From Vitrella brassicaformis (taxonomy: Eukaryota > Sar > Vitrellaceae), in assembly GCA_001179505.1 (NCBI GenBank), contig CDMY01000779.1, positions 1 to 20,617 of the forward strand: DNA of 20,617 bases, in the 5' to 3' direction. Each line of letters opens with the position of its first letter. Position 1 is the stretch's first letter. The notes below the pieces were generated by a model, which searched no databases, was not told the DNA's origin, and saw nothing but the letters and a program-made list of their open reading frames with translations. The position numbers and the translations under genes were made by a program. This document shows positions 9,683 to 18,364 of the stretch, piece by piece.

Positions 9683-11115
9683 ATGAGATCTTTGCTCGTC
9701 CTTTCGGCTCTGACGTCCGCATCAGTCACCATTCACACGGGTAAAGATCTGCTAAGATGGACAACAGCTGCAGGCCATGAGGATTCTCATCTCGTGCACC
9801 CACTGACTTCAGGTCACTTCGCCTGCTATCTGCATCCTTCTCCATCGCCGCTTCAGGAGATCAACGCATTCGGCCAAATGGGCGTCATGGTCAAGCGCGA
9901 CGACCTGCTGCACCTCCATCCCAGCGACATCAACGGCAACAAAGCCAGAAAGTTCCTCGCCCTGCACAGACGGCTTTTTGACAGCGACTCATCGACCTCT
10001 GCCCCTCGGGTGATTGTCAGCCACGGCGGCGTTCAGAGCAACGCGTTGAGGGCACTGAGTGCTCTGGTCCGGACGTACAATGAGAGGGGTGGCTCCTGCC
10101 GGCTGTTGTACTACTGCAAGAAGATACCTTCGTGGCTGCGGGAGCGGCCTGTTGGGACCTTTGCTGCGGCGCTGGAACAGGGCGTGGAGTTTCGGCCTCT
10201 TGCGAATGCCGAATACGCCAAGTAGGCGATGAGAGCCGTCTGGTGGCTAGGTGCTATCAAACGCATCCATGCGTGTGTGTGTGTGTTTGTGTGTGTGTTG
10301 TCTGTCTGCGTGCAGGCATTTTGGTGGAGATGCCGGCTCGCCATCATTGCCCCAGACTCTCATGCCGCAGGAGGAAGATGTTCTGTTCATTCCGCAGGTA
10401 CCTCACGCCCACACACCCGCCACCCCTGTGTGTGTATGTCTGTGTCCAGGGGGGCGCCTGTGGCTCAGCTGAGGAAGGCGTGGCCCTCCTCGCCGAGGAG
10501 CTTCTGACACAGCTGCCTTCATTATTACCACCAGCAGCAGCAGCGACGATCGTGTTGCCTGGTGGCACTGGGTCGACCGCTCTGTTCCTCGCCCGCCACA
10601 TGCAGCGCAGGAAAGATGTGGAGGTGGTGGTGGTGCCTGTGGTGGGCGACTGGGCCTACATGGCCAGGCAGATGAGCCGACTCGATCACCTCACCGGGGG
10701 TACGCATACAGCCATGGACGCCTCTCTCTCTCTCTGCAATGATCGTTGCTTCATTGTAGGTCATGGCGTCTTCCCCTCCATAGCAGTGCCGTCCACCCCG
10801 CCGTCCGTCTTCGGAGAGCCCACCCAGGGCAACTTCCAGCTGTGGCGAGAGCTGGTCTCCTCGACGGGCATCGACTTCGACCTGATGTACAGCGTGCCGA
10901 TGTGGGGGGTGCTGAGGGAGGCCTGGGAGGGGGCGAGGGGAAGTGTCATGTGTTGGGATGGGGGGGCCGGTGAGTGGGCGGGGAGACGGTGGCCGATTGG
11001 CGGTGGGGCCGAGAGGGAGGAGAGGATGTGTGTTGTGTTGCATTGCGGAGGGGCCGAGGGGAATGTGAGCTGGCTTGCGAGAGCGAGATACAAGGGCCTT
11101 GCTGTAGATGTGTAG
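9683..11115 (+). CDS. PLP-dependent enzyme, D-cysteine desulfhydrase / ACC deaminase type, four exons
   Basis: Exons 9683-10221, 10316-10397, 10450-10699 and 10760-11115 join in phase for 408 residues. The fold-type II PLP signature is clear: VKRDDLLH (about 70-77), the GNK lysine expected to bind PLP (K87, within INGNKARKF), SHGGVQSN (113-120), HFGGDAGS in exon 2, and the phosphate-binding loop GGTGSTA (245-251). Together these fit D-cysteine desulfhydrase and 1-aminocyclopropane-1-carboxylate deaminase-like proteins, which release ammonia from small amino acids; the two activities cannot be told apart here. The protein is longer than the usual 330-350 residues because of about 55 extra N-terminal residues starting MRSLLVLSALTSASV, which could be a signal or targeting peptide. 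Intron 3 is 60 bases and stop-free, so its retention would only insert 20 residues. Confidence 0.88.
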
Positions 11116-12489
11116 TATAGATCAGATCGGTTGTCGATAGGTCTGCCTATTTGTGTGAATGTGTGTGGATGGATTCAGTCCCCCTTTTCGTGTGGTCTGC
11201 AGTTTCCTGTCATGGGTACACGCAACGGACTGACTCATTCCCTTTTCATTGTCTCCTTTGTCCCCGCCCCTCCTGACGCCCCCTCCCTACTGTGGAGGGG
11301 GCAAAGGTATCCTATCCAGCATGCATCCGTAAGTTGCAATCGTCGTCAACCAAAACCCACGCAGCCCGTTGTGACCAGAACACACAGCCAGAAACGCACC
11401 CATTGCCGCTAGCCCTCCTGATAAACCGCAGACACAGAGCAACAACAAACACGACGACACACACAGCGAAGCAGCCTGCCCACCGGCCCTCAGACAGACA
11501 GACAGACAGACACAGGATGACAAAAGAAAAGGCGACAAACCGCATCGTGGACGGCTATATGTAGGGGATGGCTGTATATGCAGTAGGGGGATGGGGGTGC
11601 CCAGCATATAGTAGATATCACGGCACAAATCCAGCACACACACAATATGTACAGTGTCGGCCTGGGGCCTGGTGAGGGTGGATGGATGGATCGATGGATG
11701 CAGAGGAGGCCTCGGGGGGGATGAATGGCCATACGTACGGATGCATCAGCAGTCAGTGGTGCGGGTGGATGGGCGCAGAGGAAGTGGCCGGCCCCCCAGA
11801 CACACACAACGAACACGACAGTCAGCCAGGCAGACAGACAGACAGACAGAGACCAGCGATAACAAACATACGGCCAAACAGCCGAACAATGCGACATGCG
11901 ATGCAGCCACACACAGACACACACCGTGCGATGGGCTTCTCTAGATCAGAACTACACATAAAGACACACACCCATCGAAGACACACAGACACACACCCCA
12001 ATGACACACAGTCAGACACACACAGTCAATAACTCACACACACACAGTGACACACAAAGGTGAAATGGGCTTCTCTAGTCAGAACAGACCCCTTCCCCTG
12101 CACCCACCCACACACCACTGACAGCTGCACTGGATAGTCCATCCATCCATCCATCGACCTCTCCCCTCATGACGGCCACTGTGTGTGTGGGTATATATGG
12201 CTCTAAAAAACAGCAGCAGCACAGGCATAAATCGACAAAGACAACCAGACACAACCAGACCACTCATAAACGGCACAAACAGACGCCCCTACACCACAAA
12301 CAAAACCCACACCCACCACATCCATCACGACACCATCACACAACACATCATAAACGACACACACACAGCACAAACTCGATAAATCGGAAAAGAAAACGCT
12401 ACTCCTGATGTCCTGGTATCCTGATATCCTGACTCCTGACTCCTGATACCCCTCCCCGCCCCCTGCACCCATGTGTGTGTGTGGGTGCC
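11116..12489. other. Repeat-rich spacer between converging genes, no supported gene
   Basis: 1.37 kb between the stop codons of the PLP enzyme (+) and the Sushi protein (-). It holds CAGA runs (about 11493-11512 and 11831-11850), GGAT runs (about 11681-11700), CCAT runs (about 12138-12154), a direct repeat of atgggcttctcta (about 11931 and 12065), and CA-rich, strongly G-poor sequence from about 11950 to 12380. A degenerate series of TCCTGA strings lies at 12403-12450. One gtatatatgg string at about 12190 resembles a TATA box, but no gene follows it. Confidence 0.5.
11831..11850. repeat. CAGA tetranucleotide run
   Basis: About five CAGA units. A similar run lies at about 11493-11512, and others (as CTGT or TCTG) at 13206-13226 and 18683-18700. 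Confidence 0.85.
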
Positions 12490-14565
12490 TCAGGCGGCCC
12501 AGTATGCCGCGAAGCGGCACCAGCCCGCCGCCACCAGCTGCTTGTAGGCCGCCATCTTCTTGGCGTGCTCACGCGCCGGCAGCGGCAGCTGGGGCGGGCG
12601 CACCACCACCACCACGGGGGGCATGACGGCTGGCGGGGCGGGGGCGGGCGGCATGGCGGCGACGGGCTGGGGCAGCAGGACGGCGGGGTGGACGGGGTGC
12701 GCAGGCACATAGACGACCTGCCGCACACACCAAGGGCAGCACACGCAGTCAACGGTTTGTGTCGTTTGGTTTGCTTGTGGTCTTCCTCTCTCACCTGCGG
12801 CACCACAGCCACCACCCCGGCCACCACCGCCTCCTAAAGGTAAGGAACCAGCGAAAAATACCCGCTCAGTTCATCAGCCGAAGACAGGGCGTGTGGGTGG
12901 CGTGCACCTGCCCACCTGAATTTGAGCCGCTCCCTCGATGATATCCTGCCACAAAAAGCGGCCCCCTCCCTCTCTCTGCATCAACACACACATACACACA
13001 CACGGTGCATCAGCGTGGGGTTCTCTGCCTGTGTTGCCACTCAGTCACCTGCTGCTGAGGCCGCATGAGCAGGGCCGGCGACGATTTGGTGCGGCGGAGG
13101 GCCACGACACGGCCGCCCCCGACGCGGCGCCGCCGCCTCGGCTTCCTGGCGCATAGCAGCCTGCACCGCACGTACCCGACAGACCCGATGGAATTGCTGT
13201 GGTGTCTGTCTGTCTGTCTGTCTGTCGCCATGCGTGTTCCTCACCATACGAGGACGATCGTGCGGGAAGGGGACGGCATTATGCAGCTGTCCCGGCCCTC
13301 GGCCACGGTGTCTCGCTCTGCCGTCAGGTCGTCCATCAGGTCGACCTCGATGACCGGCTGCGGGGTGGCCGATACGTGAGCACTGCACACACACACACAC
13401 AGAATCCAATCAAACCACCACCTCGTCCCGCAATCCATCATCGCCTTCCTCACTCGTCGATCCCTCTGCTGACGAGCTGGCGGCACCGCAGCGACACCGT
13501 GAGCCCCTGCCGCCGGGCGCACTCCCGCAGCCTTCTGCGAAGGGTCACCTGTCTGTCGTGGGCACCCTCATAGACGGCTGGGCCCACCGGCGTGTCAGGC
13601 TGGTGGTCGTACAGACTGGTGGTCGCCGGCTTGTCGGGGGTCGGCAGGAAGGTGCTGTTGGCCTTGTCGTACAGACTGGTGGTCGCCGGCTTGTCGGGGG
13701 TCGGCAGGAAGGTGCTGTTGACCTTGTCGTACAGACTGGTGGTCGCCGGCTTGTCGGGGGTTGGCAGGAGGGTGCTGTTGGCCTTGTCGTACAGACTGGT
13801 GGTCGCCGGCTTGTCAGGGGTCGGCAGGAAGGTGCTGTTGGCTTTTTTGTACAGACTGGTGGTCGCCGCAGCCAATGGCTCGGGCTGGGGGCACGAGATG
13901 GGGACACACTCCTCCTTCTCGTCATACTCGAATATGCCCTCCTTGGTGCAGACCGCCGTGATGGGGTGGTCACTGCGGTAGCCCTGGACGCACTCATAAG
14001 CCACCTGCATCCCGACCGTGTAGCTGAAGGCGCTGCTGGGAGGCAGCCCGCCTTCATCAGGCACAGGCACCCATTCGCCGGTCACAGTCGAGTTGAGAAG
14101 AGAGGCCTTAGTGTTAAGCAGTACGGGAGGCGCCTCACAGGTCACCGGCACACACTCGGGCGGCTTATCACTCCACTTGTCCTCGCCCATGCAGCGGATC
14201 TCCGCCACGCCTTTCAGCAGGTAGCCCTCCTCGCATCTGTAGGCGAGCACCGATCCTGGCGCGTCCTTGTCGCCCTGCAGAGCCATCCCGTTGTAGTGGG
14301 CATGGGGCGGCAGGGGGGGCTCGAAGCATCCCGGCTGCGGTGATGCCGCGTCATCCCCTTTCCCTTCTGCAGCACACACAACACACACACGTGTGTTATG
14401 GTTGCCGTCCACCTGATCTCTCCTCTTTTGTGAGTGCATGATCATCTCACCCCCCCAGACGGATAACAGGTCGTAATGAGCAGCATGGTAAGTGCTGAAT
14501 GCAGATGCAAACAAGAAGACCATACCAACAACAAGATCAAAGACGCACAGATGCACCCCATCCAT
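12490..14565 (-). CDS. Secreted or membrane-anchored Sushi (CCP) domain protein with minisatellite-encoded repeats
   Basis: Exons on the minus strand: 14565-14451, 14366-13454, 13382-13245, 13160-13049, 12945-12916, 12833-12795, 12717-12490. All phases join, giving 524 residues. Exon 1 encodes a hydrophobic N-terminus (GMVFLFASAFS) that should act as signal peptide or anchor. Two CCP/Sushi modules follow, with four cysteines each: C52, C83, C97, C110, and C115, C164, C178, C192, the second with a longer first loop. Sushi modules are extracellular protein-binding modules. Next is a linker built from 20-residue repeats, each with an NST glycosylation sequon and many Thr and Pro. The C-terminal third has no recognised domain: a basic Arg-rich patch in exon 4 (RKPRRRRRVGGG), then a Pro/Val-rich tail ending in a short helix with AKKMAAYKQLVAAGW. 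No second TM segment is obvious. Surface or wall-associated function is likely but unproven. Confidence 0.87.
13621..13860. repeat. 60-bp coding minisatellite, four full units plus partial ends
   Basis: Four consecutive 60-base units, each starting ggtcgccggcttgtc on the plus strand, differ by only a few bases; partial units extend to about 13602 and 13870. They are in frame with exon 2 of the Sushi gene. Each unit encodes a 20-residue block of the type KPATTSLYDK followed by (A/V)NST(F/L)LPTPD. Copy number probably varies between strains. Confidence 0.97.
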
Positions 14566-14794
14566 GGTTGCGGCTCGTGCGTGCGCGTCTTCGGAATCCT
14601 TTACCCGAACATCACGATGAAAGCGCGGAGCGCCGCAATAAAGACGGCACTCCTTTCCACATCCATCTTGGTATCAAGCGGTGGTGATTGATGTGTAACG
14701 ATGCGCCGGGGGCCACACACGCGTTGGTCCACGGCACGAGGGTCTTGGTATGATAACGAGGAGCGGCGCACACTTTCTTTTCAACTAACTTTGG
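14566..14794. other. Upstream region of the Sushi-domain gene
   Basis: This is the presumed promoter of the minus-strand Sushi gene. Immediately before its ATG the minus strand has a gaagacgcgcacg string, resembling the ACGCACAGCG leader seen before the related units near 18130, 19370 and 19925. No ORF here is supported. Confidence 0.35.
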
Positions 14795-15037
14795 TTATTG
14801 GCGATCCTTCGAAAGCTCGCACCCCTTCCCTCTTCTGTGTAAAGCGCCGCTTCCGCTTTGGTGCGTTTTGTCATTTGGGGGTGCAGAGAAAGCCATCGCT
14901 TGCGGGAAGTCACGGACATCAATTTGAACCAACGTTTCGTCCGGGATGTTTTTTGTTTTTTTCCACCCCTGCTCTGGGGTCCCATGGGTGAGGAGGAGCG
15001 TGGAAAGAAGAAGGAGAGGCCAACTGTCGCCGCACAT
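14795..15037 (-). CDS. Possible small secreted protein, single exon
   Basis: Intact 80-codon ORF on the minus strand. The first 20 residues (MCGDSWPLLLLSTLLLTHGT) have the shape of a signal peptide: a short polar start, a Leu-rich core, then small residues. The rest is hydrophilic, with one Cys near the end and no recognised domain. It lies between two minus-strand genes and has the same orientation. There is no paralogue in the window and chance cannot be excluded; the downstream U-rich equivalents of polyA signals are not clear. Confidence 0.3.
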   Translation of the reverse strand: MCGDSWPLLLLSTLLLTHGTPEQGWKKTKNIPDETLVQIDVRDFPQAMAFSAPPNDKTHQSGSGALHRRGKGCELSKDRQ

Positions 15038-15217
15038 TTGTCACTTTTACTTCAAACAAGGAGGAGGTAAGAAGAGGGATAATACGAACATAGCATTCGA
15101 GACACGAATATGGTAGATGTAATGCCTAGAGAGACATATGGGAGTGAAAACGCAACGATCGCCCTCCCTCGCTCCCAGCCCAATCACGTGGTTCAAATGT
15201 CCCACACCAATGCCACT

Positions 15218-15245
15218 GATATAAAATGTAGGCAGCGGTATCTGT
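15218..15245 (-). repeat. Diverged fourth copy of the SLPxFYICG module
   Basis: The plus-strand string gatataaaatgtaggcagc matches the core of the three better copies near 17547, 18766 and 19093. In the minus-strand frame it reads PLPTFYISG, with Ser replacing the Cys. It lies inside a short ORF of uncertain status (15047-15280). Confidence 0.5.
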
Positions 15246-15270
15246 TCCAGCTTCAGCGACTGTAGGACTC

Positions 15271-15492
15271 TCACAGCCATGCCACCTGAGACATAGAGGG
15301 GGAAGGAGAGAGTGGTGCGCCTGCGTTGGTTGCAAGTGGGAAGGGGTACCGGGTCGCATGACAGGCAACCAATAATGTTCCCTGCACACAGAAACAGAAA
15401 CGTATGAAAGAGGCGCGGGTGTTGCGCTCGATCAGTTTATGGACCTGTTCACGTCGACGTCTGAGAGAAATGACAGCAATCAGTGCATCCAT
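15271..15492 (-). CDS. Hypothetical short protein, two exons
   Basis: A possible start ATG at 15492 begins MDALIAVISLRRRREQ, followed by a good donor and, after about 60 bases ending tttctgtgtgcag, an exon continuing in phase to a stop at 15271. The product would be about 52 residues with no domain. The stretch may instead be a remnant of a longer gene continuing to 15047. Reported because the splice signals are good and the strand agrees with the neighbours. Confidence 0.25.
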   Translation of the reverse strand: MDALIAVISLRRRREQVHKLIERNTRASFIRFCFCVQGTLLVACHATRYPFPLATNAGAPLSPSPSMSQVAWL

Positions 15493-15581
15493 CAATTGAG
15501 GTGGGTGTGTGTGAAACAGTCACGCACACACACGCACGGCTCTTTCTCCGCACCGGTGTTTGGGTGTGTCTTTGCATCCAT

Positions 15582-17570
15582 TCAAGGACGTCGCACGAGC
15601 GGAACGATGTCCTCCATCCCCTCAGCCTTCACAAATACACGACGCATGATCAATGTGCCAGTCCATGTGCCATCTCCCTCTCCCTCCCTCTCTCTCTGCT
15701 TGTACCTTCCGCAGGGGCGGCCCTCGTCGCATGCAGCCGGCGAGCTGGGAGGAGGGCAGCCCTCGTCGCTCCTCATTGTCGCCATGCGTTCCGTCGGCAC
15801 CCACAAACGGCTCGAAGTCGACACCGCCGTCATCGTCACTGTCCTCGAAGAAATCTCCTCCTTGCTCCTCCCCAATGAGAGTGAACCCCTCGATTTGCCC
15901 CTGATGGCCCTCGTGGGCAACGAGGGCCATCTCGCTGCCCACGCCGGGCTCTCTCTGCTTGTGGCTGGGAAGGTGCATGTGCCGGTGCAGGTGCCAGTGG
16001 TCGTTCAGCTTGACGATCTCTGCCGCGTCGCCAACGACGGGCTTGCACTCGGGCGGGATGAGGGGGGTGTACTCCATGCTGCCGACGTCAGGAGGGCCAT
16101 GCTCGATGCCCCACACAGTGGTCATCTCCTGTGGGCCTTTCAGAGCGTACCTGACCAGACAAATCAGACAAGGAGCTTCATTGGTCACGAGTGGCTGGTG
16201 TCTCCCGCGCCTCACCCTGGCGCAGACCTGCCCCACAATACTTGGCCTGCACACATGCAGCACATCCATCCACTCAGTCACCTCCACACCCACACCCACA
16301 CCCACACACCCACGCACCTTGTTAAGATGCTGGTCGAGCTTGAGGAAATCCCGGTGCTTGCCATCCCAGGTCTCCCTGAGGTACTGCAGCGCAGATGACG
16401 CCAGCTCCCTGGGAAACAGCCACCCATGCTCCCAGCGCATATCAGTTGTCGACCCCTTGGTCATCCCGTGCAGACCCGCCGCACAATACTTGGACTGCAC
16501 ACATGCAGCACATCCATCCACCCAGTCACCCCCACACCCACACCCACACCCACACACCTTGTTGCGGTCGGGCTTGAGGACGTCCCGGTGTTTGCCCAGC
16601 CAGGTCCAGAGGTACTGCAGCTGCTTGGGAAACAGCCATCCATCCTCCCAGCGCATCTCTTCTGTCGACGCTTCGCCCCAGAACAAGCCTCCCTCACGGC
16701 TAAAGGGGTTCAACGAAAAGGCCTTCAGGACCTACTCGGTAAGCCACCCCAGACAGCCAGGCCACCACCACACATCCATTGCGCGTGCTTGTGTCCGTGC
16801 CTGTGCGGTGGTGTGCTGAGAACCTCTTGTTCATCTCAACCATCCACTCAGGTCGGATGAGCGCAGAACTGCGCCGCCAACACACAGACACACACAGACA
16901 GCTCCGACGCCGTCACTTGGCTCTGCGTCGCTGTCTATCTGTGTGTGCTGGCGTGTGTGTGCGTGTGTGGCTGACTGACCTCTGCAGCCGAACGGCCCTC
17001 AAGCCGATGTCCATGATGGATGTGGTCCTGTTGCCGTACTCGTCGAGCAGAGACGTCGTTGCACAGCGGAACCGGGGCAGCTGACCAATCACACACACAC
17101 ACACACGGACGCCATGCACACAGGCATCACATCTTTGCGTGGCTCATTCACTCACCGTGTAGGTCTGAATCATGTCATTGACCGCATACCGATTCACCCT
17201 GACCAATACACACGCACATACCAACACATACACAAGAATGGCCTCGACGGCATGCGGCGTACATGTTGGACATGCTGGCTGTGGTGGGGCTGCCTCTATG
17301 CCTGCGGGGAGGGATGCGCGGAGGGCCCGCTTCATCTGCAGGATACCCACAGTGACGCCGGTTGTCGTCGCCAAGACCCCTCCGAATAAGCCTTCGCTTC
17401 GTCGACCTTTCTCTCACCCTTGTAGGGGTGGTTGGTAACGTGGCACATAATGGTGGCCCAACGATTAAGTTTTGTGTCTGACCGCAGTCTGCAGGGGAGG
17501 CGCGCGTCTCGACGACGACGACGGAAATGTTATTGACGAGTCCGCAGATATAAAATAAAGGCAGCGATGC
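15582..17570 (-). CDS. Putative membrane protein with duplicated RWE-GWLF exons, N-terminus unresolved
   Basis: Supported minus-strand exons: 17570-17418, 17335-17156, 17080-16980, 16868-16841, 16731-16558, 16494-16318, 16246-16216, 16136-15706, 15626-15582. All phases agree, giving 439 residues to the stop. The first exon carries the SLPLFYICG module. The second encodes a Pro/Cys-rich stretch and then a hydrophobic helix (AVEAILVYVLVCACVLV), probably membrane-spanning, followed by NRYAVNDMIQTYT. Two later exons are tandem duplicates containing MRWEDGWLFP and MRWEHGWLFP, each followed by KHRD(V/F)LK. A third diverged copy begins AKYCGAGLRQ and is spliced to a stretch with TTVWGIEHG. The C-terminal part has a His-rich segment (HWHLHRHMHLPSH) and an acidic run (EDSDDDGGVDFE). 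No family recognised. Upstream exons probably lie between 17670 and 18262, where the splice pattern is ambiguous. Confidence 0.6.
15904..15930. repeat. Perfect 11-bp inverted repeat inside a coding exon
   Basis: Arms ATGGCCCTCGT and ACGAGGGCCAT flank a 5-base loop. The hairpin lies within exon 16136-15706 of the putative membrane protein. Confidence 0.85.
16231..16440 (-). repeat. Tandem exon-plus-intron duplication, copy 2
   Basis: Contains exon 16494-16318 in part, its downstream intron and the start of the AKYC exon. The intron (16317-16247) and the next acceptor nearly match the intron at 16557-16495, including the run of CACCCACACC units and the string acatgcagcacatccatccac. Confidence 0.8.
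16483..16690 (-). repeat. Tandem exon-plus-intron duplication, copy 1
   Basis: Counterpart of 16231-16440. The exon encodes MRWEDGWLFPKQLQY and LGKHRDVLKPDRNK; the copy encodes MRWEHGWLFPRELAS and DGKHRDFLKLDQHLNK. The duplicate exons have compatible phases (both 0,0), so the duplication preserved the frame. Confidence 0.8.
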
Positions 17571-17602
17571 CTGACACGCACAGAGACACAGAGACACATG
17601 GA
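17541..17602 (-). repeat. SLPxFYICG module, copy 1
   Basis: Conserved block of about 60 bases. On the minus strand it comprises an intron end with acatgtctccatgtgtctc, a gtgtcag acceptor, then the exon start coding ASLPLFYICGLVNN. It matches the copies at 18760-18830 and 19080-19130. Confidence 0.85.
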
Positions 17603-17840
17603 GACATGTGCGTGTATCGGCCGTGGGAGGAGAATACTATGGTCTGGTCATACAGTAAGAGAGCCATCATCACCACGCCCTCCACAAGTGTGAGGGCGAC
17701 TGATTGGTGCTGAGGCCGTCCGTATTAACCAAACTAGCCATCGCCGTTGCTGACTCGTTCCAAGCACTCACAGCCTGGAAAGAGATGTGGTCATTGATGC
17801 AAATACACTCGAACTTGTCGGGCTTTCTTTGCTCACTTAC

Positions 17841-18262
17841 TCCGTCGATCCTCCGCCTTGCAATAAATCCCTGCCACGCCTCTACAGCAGCGGGCGTCCC
17901 CTTCCCCGTCTGCAGCACACACAACACATACACACGCACTATGGTTGCTTTCCATGGGATCTCTCCTCTTTTGTGAATGAATGATCATCTCACCCTCCCC
18001 AGCAATCTGGCATATACTGCGGACGGTTCATGCTGAATGCATACGCAAACAAGGACATCATCACGACATGCCATCAACGTGCAGAATCTGCAGGTGCATC
18101 TCATCCATCCCCCCCATTCGCTGTGCGTTCTTACCTAAACCAGACGGCCGCAAGGGCCACTGCCCCGACGATAACGAGTGTTTGCGCGAGTTCAATCATC
18201 CTTTCTGTGTCCATGATGATCTCACTCCCCCAGCAATCCGACATATGTTGCGGACGTTTCAT
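17841..18262 (-). pseudogene. Signal-exon cassette, unit 2, partly degenerate
   Basis: Read on the minus strand, an ATG at 18262 begins MKRPQHMSDCWGS and continues into a TM-like stretch (TLVIVGAVALAAVWF) ending at a good donor at 18134. A second hydrophobic start, MMSLFAYAFS, followed by NRPQYMPDCWGG, lies at about 18047-17994 and partly repeats the first (DCWGS/DCWGG). It is followed by the shared 84-base intron 17993-17910 and an exon from 17909. In the frame conserved with unit 1 that exon reads ARCCRGVAGIYCKAE but cannot be joined in phase with the MMSLFAYAFS frame, so this unit looks frameshifted or is spliced differently. It may supply the true 5' exons of the gene ending at 15582. Confidence 0.45.
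17910..17993 (-). repeat. Shared cassette intron, unit 2
   Basis: 84-base intron closely matching 14367-14450 (84 bases) and 19699-19784 (86 bases). All three share the plus-strand strings actatggttg or ttatggttg, gatctctc and tttgtga.tg, as well as the gtga donor and CAG acceptor ends. Confidence 0.85.
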
Positions 18263-18364
18263 CCTGAAGACATATATCCGGACACTTCTTCAAGTCTTTC
18301 GGCGTATGCTGCTGCGTGGAGCGGTGGCGGTGTGTCACTGCCGTAAGTCCTCAGAGCGACGTCC

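Noticed and set aside
11831-11850. CAGA runs as a mobile element boundary
   Set aside because: No terminal repeats, target-site duplication or transposase-like ORF nearby.
13602-13880. CRISPR-like array
   Set aside because: Units are contiguous with no variable spacers and are in frame with a coding exon.
13558-14343. A 261-codon plus-strand ORF covering the 60-bp repeats
   Set aside because: It is antisense to exon 2 of the Sushi gene. The minus frame has paired CCP cysteines and good splice phases; the plus frame is open only because the 60-base unit has no stop in several frames.
14920-14950. tRNA-like GGTTCAAAT string on the minus strand
   Set aside because: No acceptor stem or anticodon arm could be paired around it.
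15959-16819. A 286-codon plus-strand ORF
   Set aside because: Antisense to several phased minus-strand exons, and it runs through CACCCA intron repeats; no domain.
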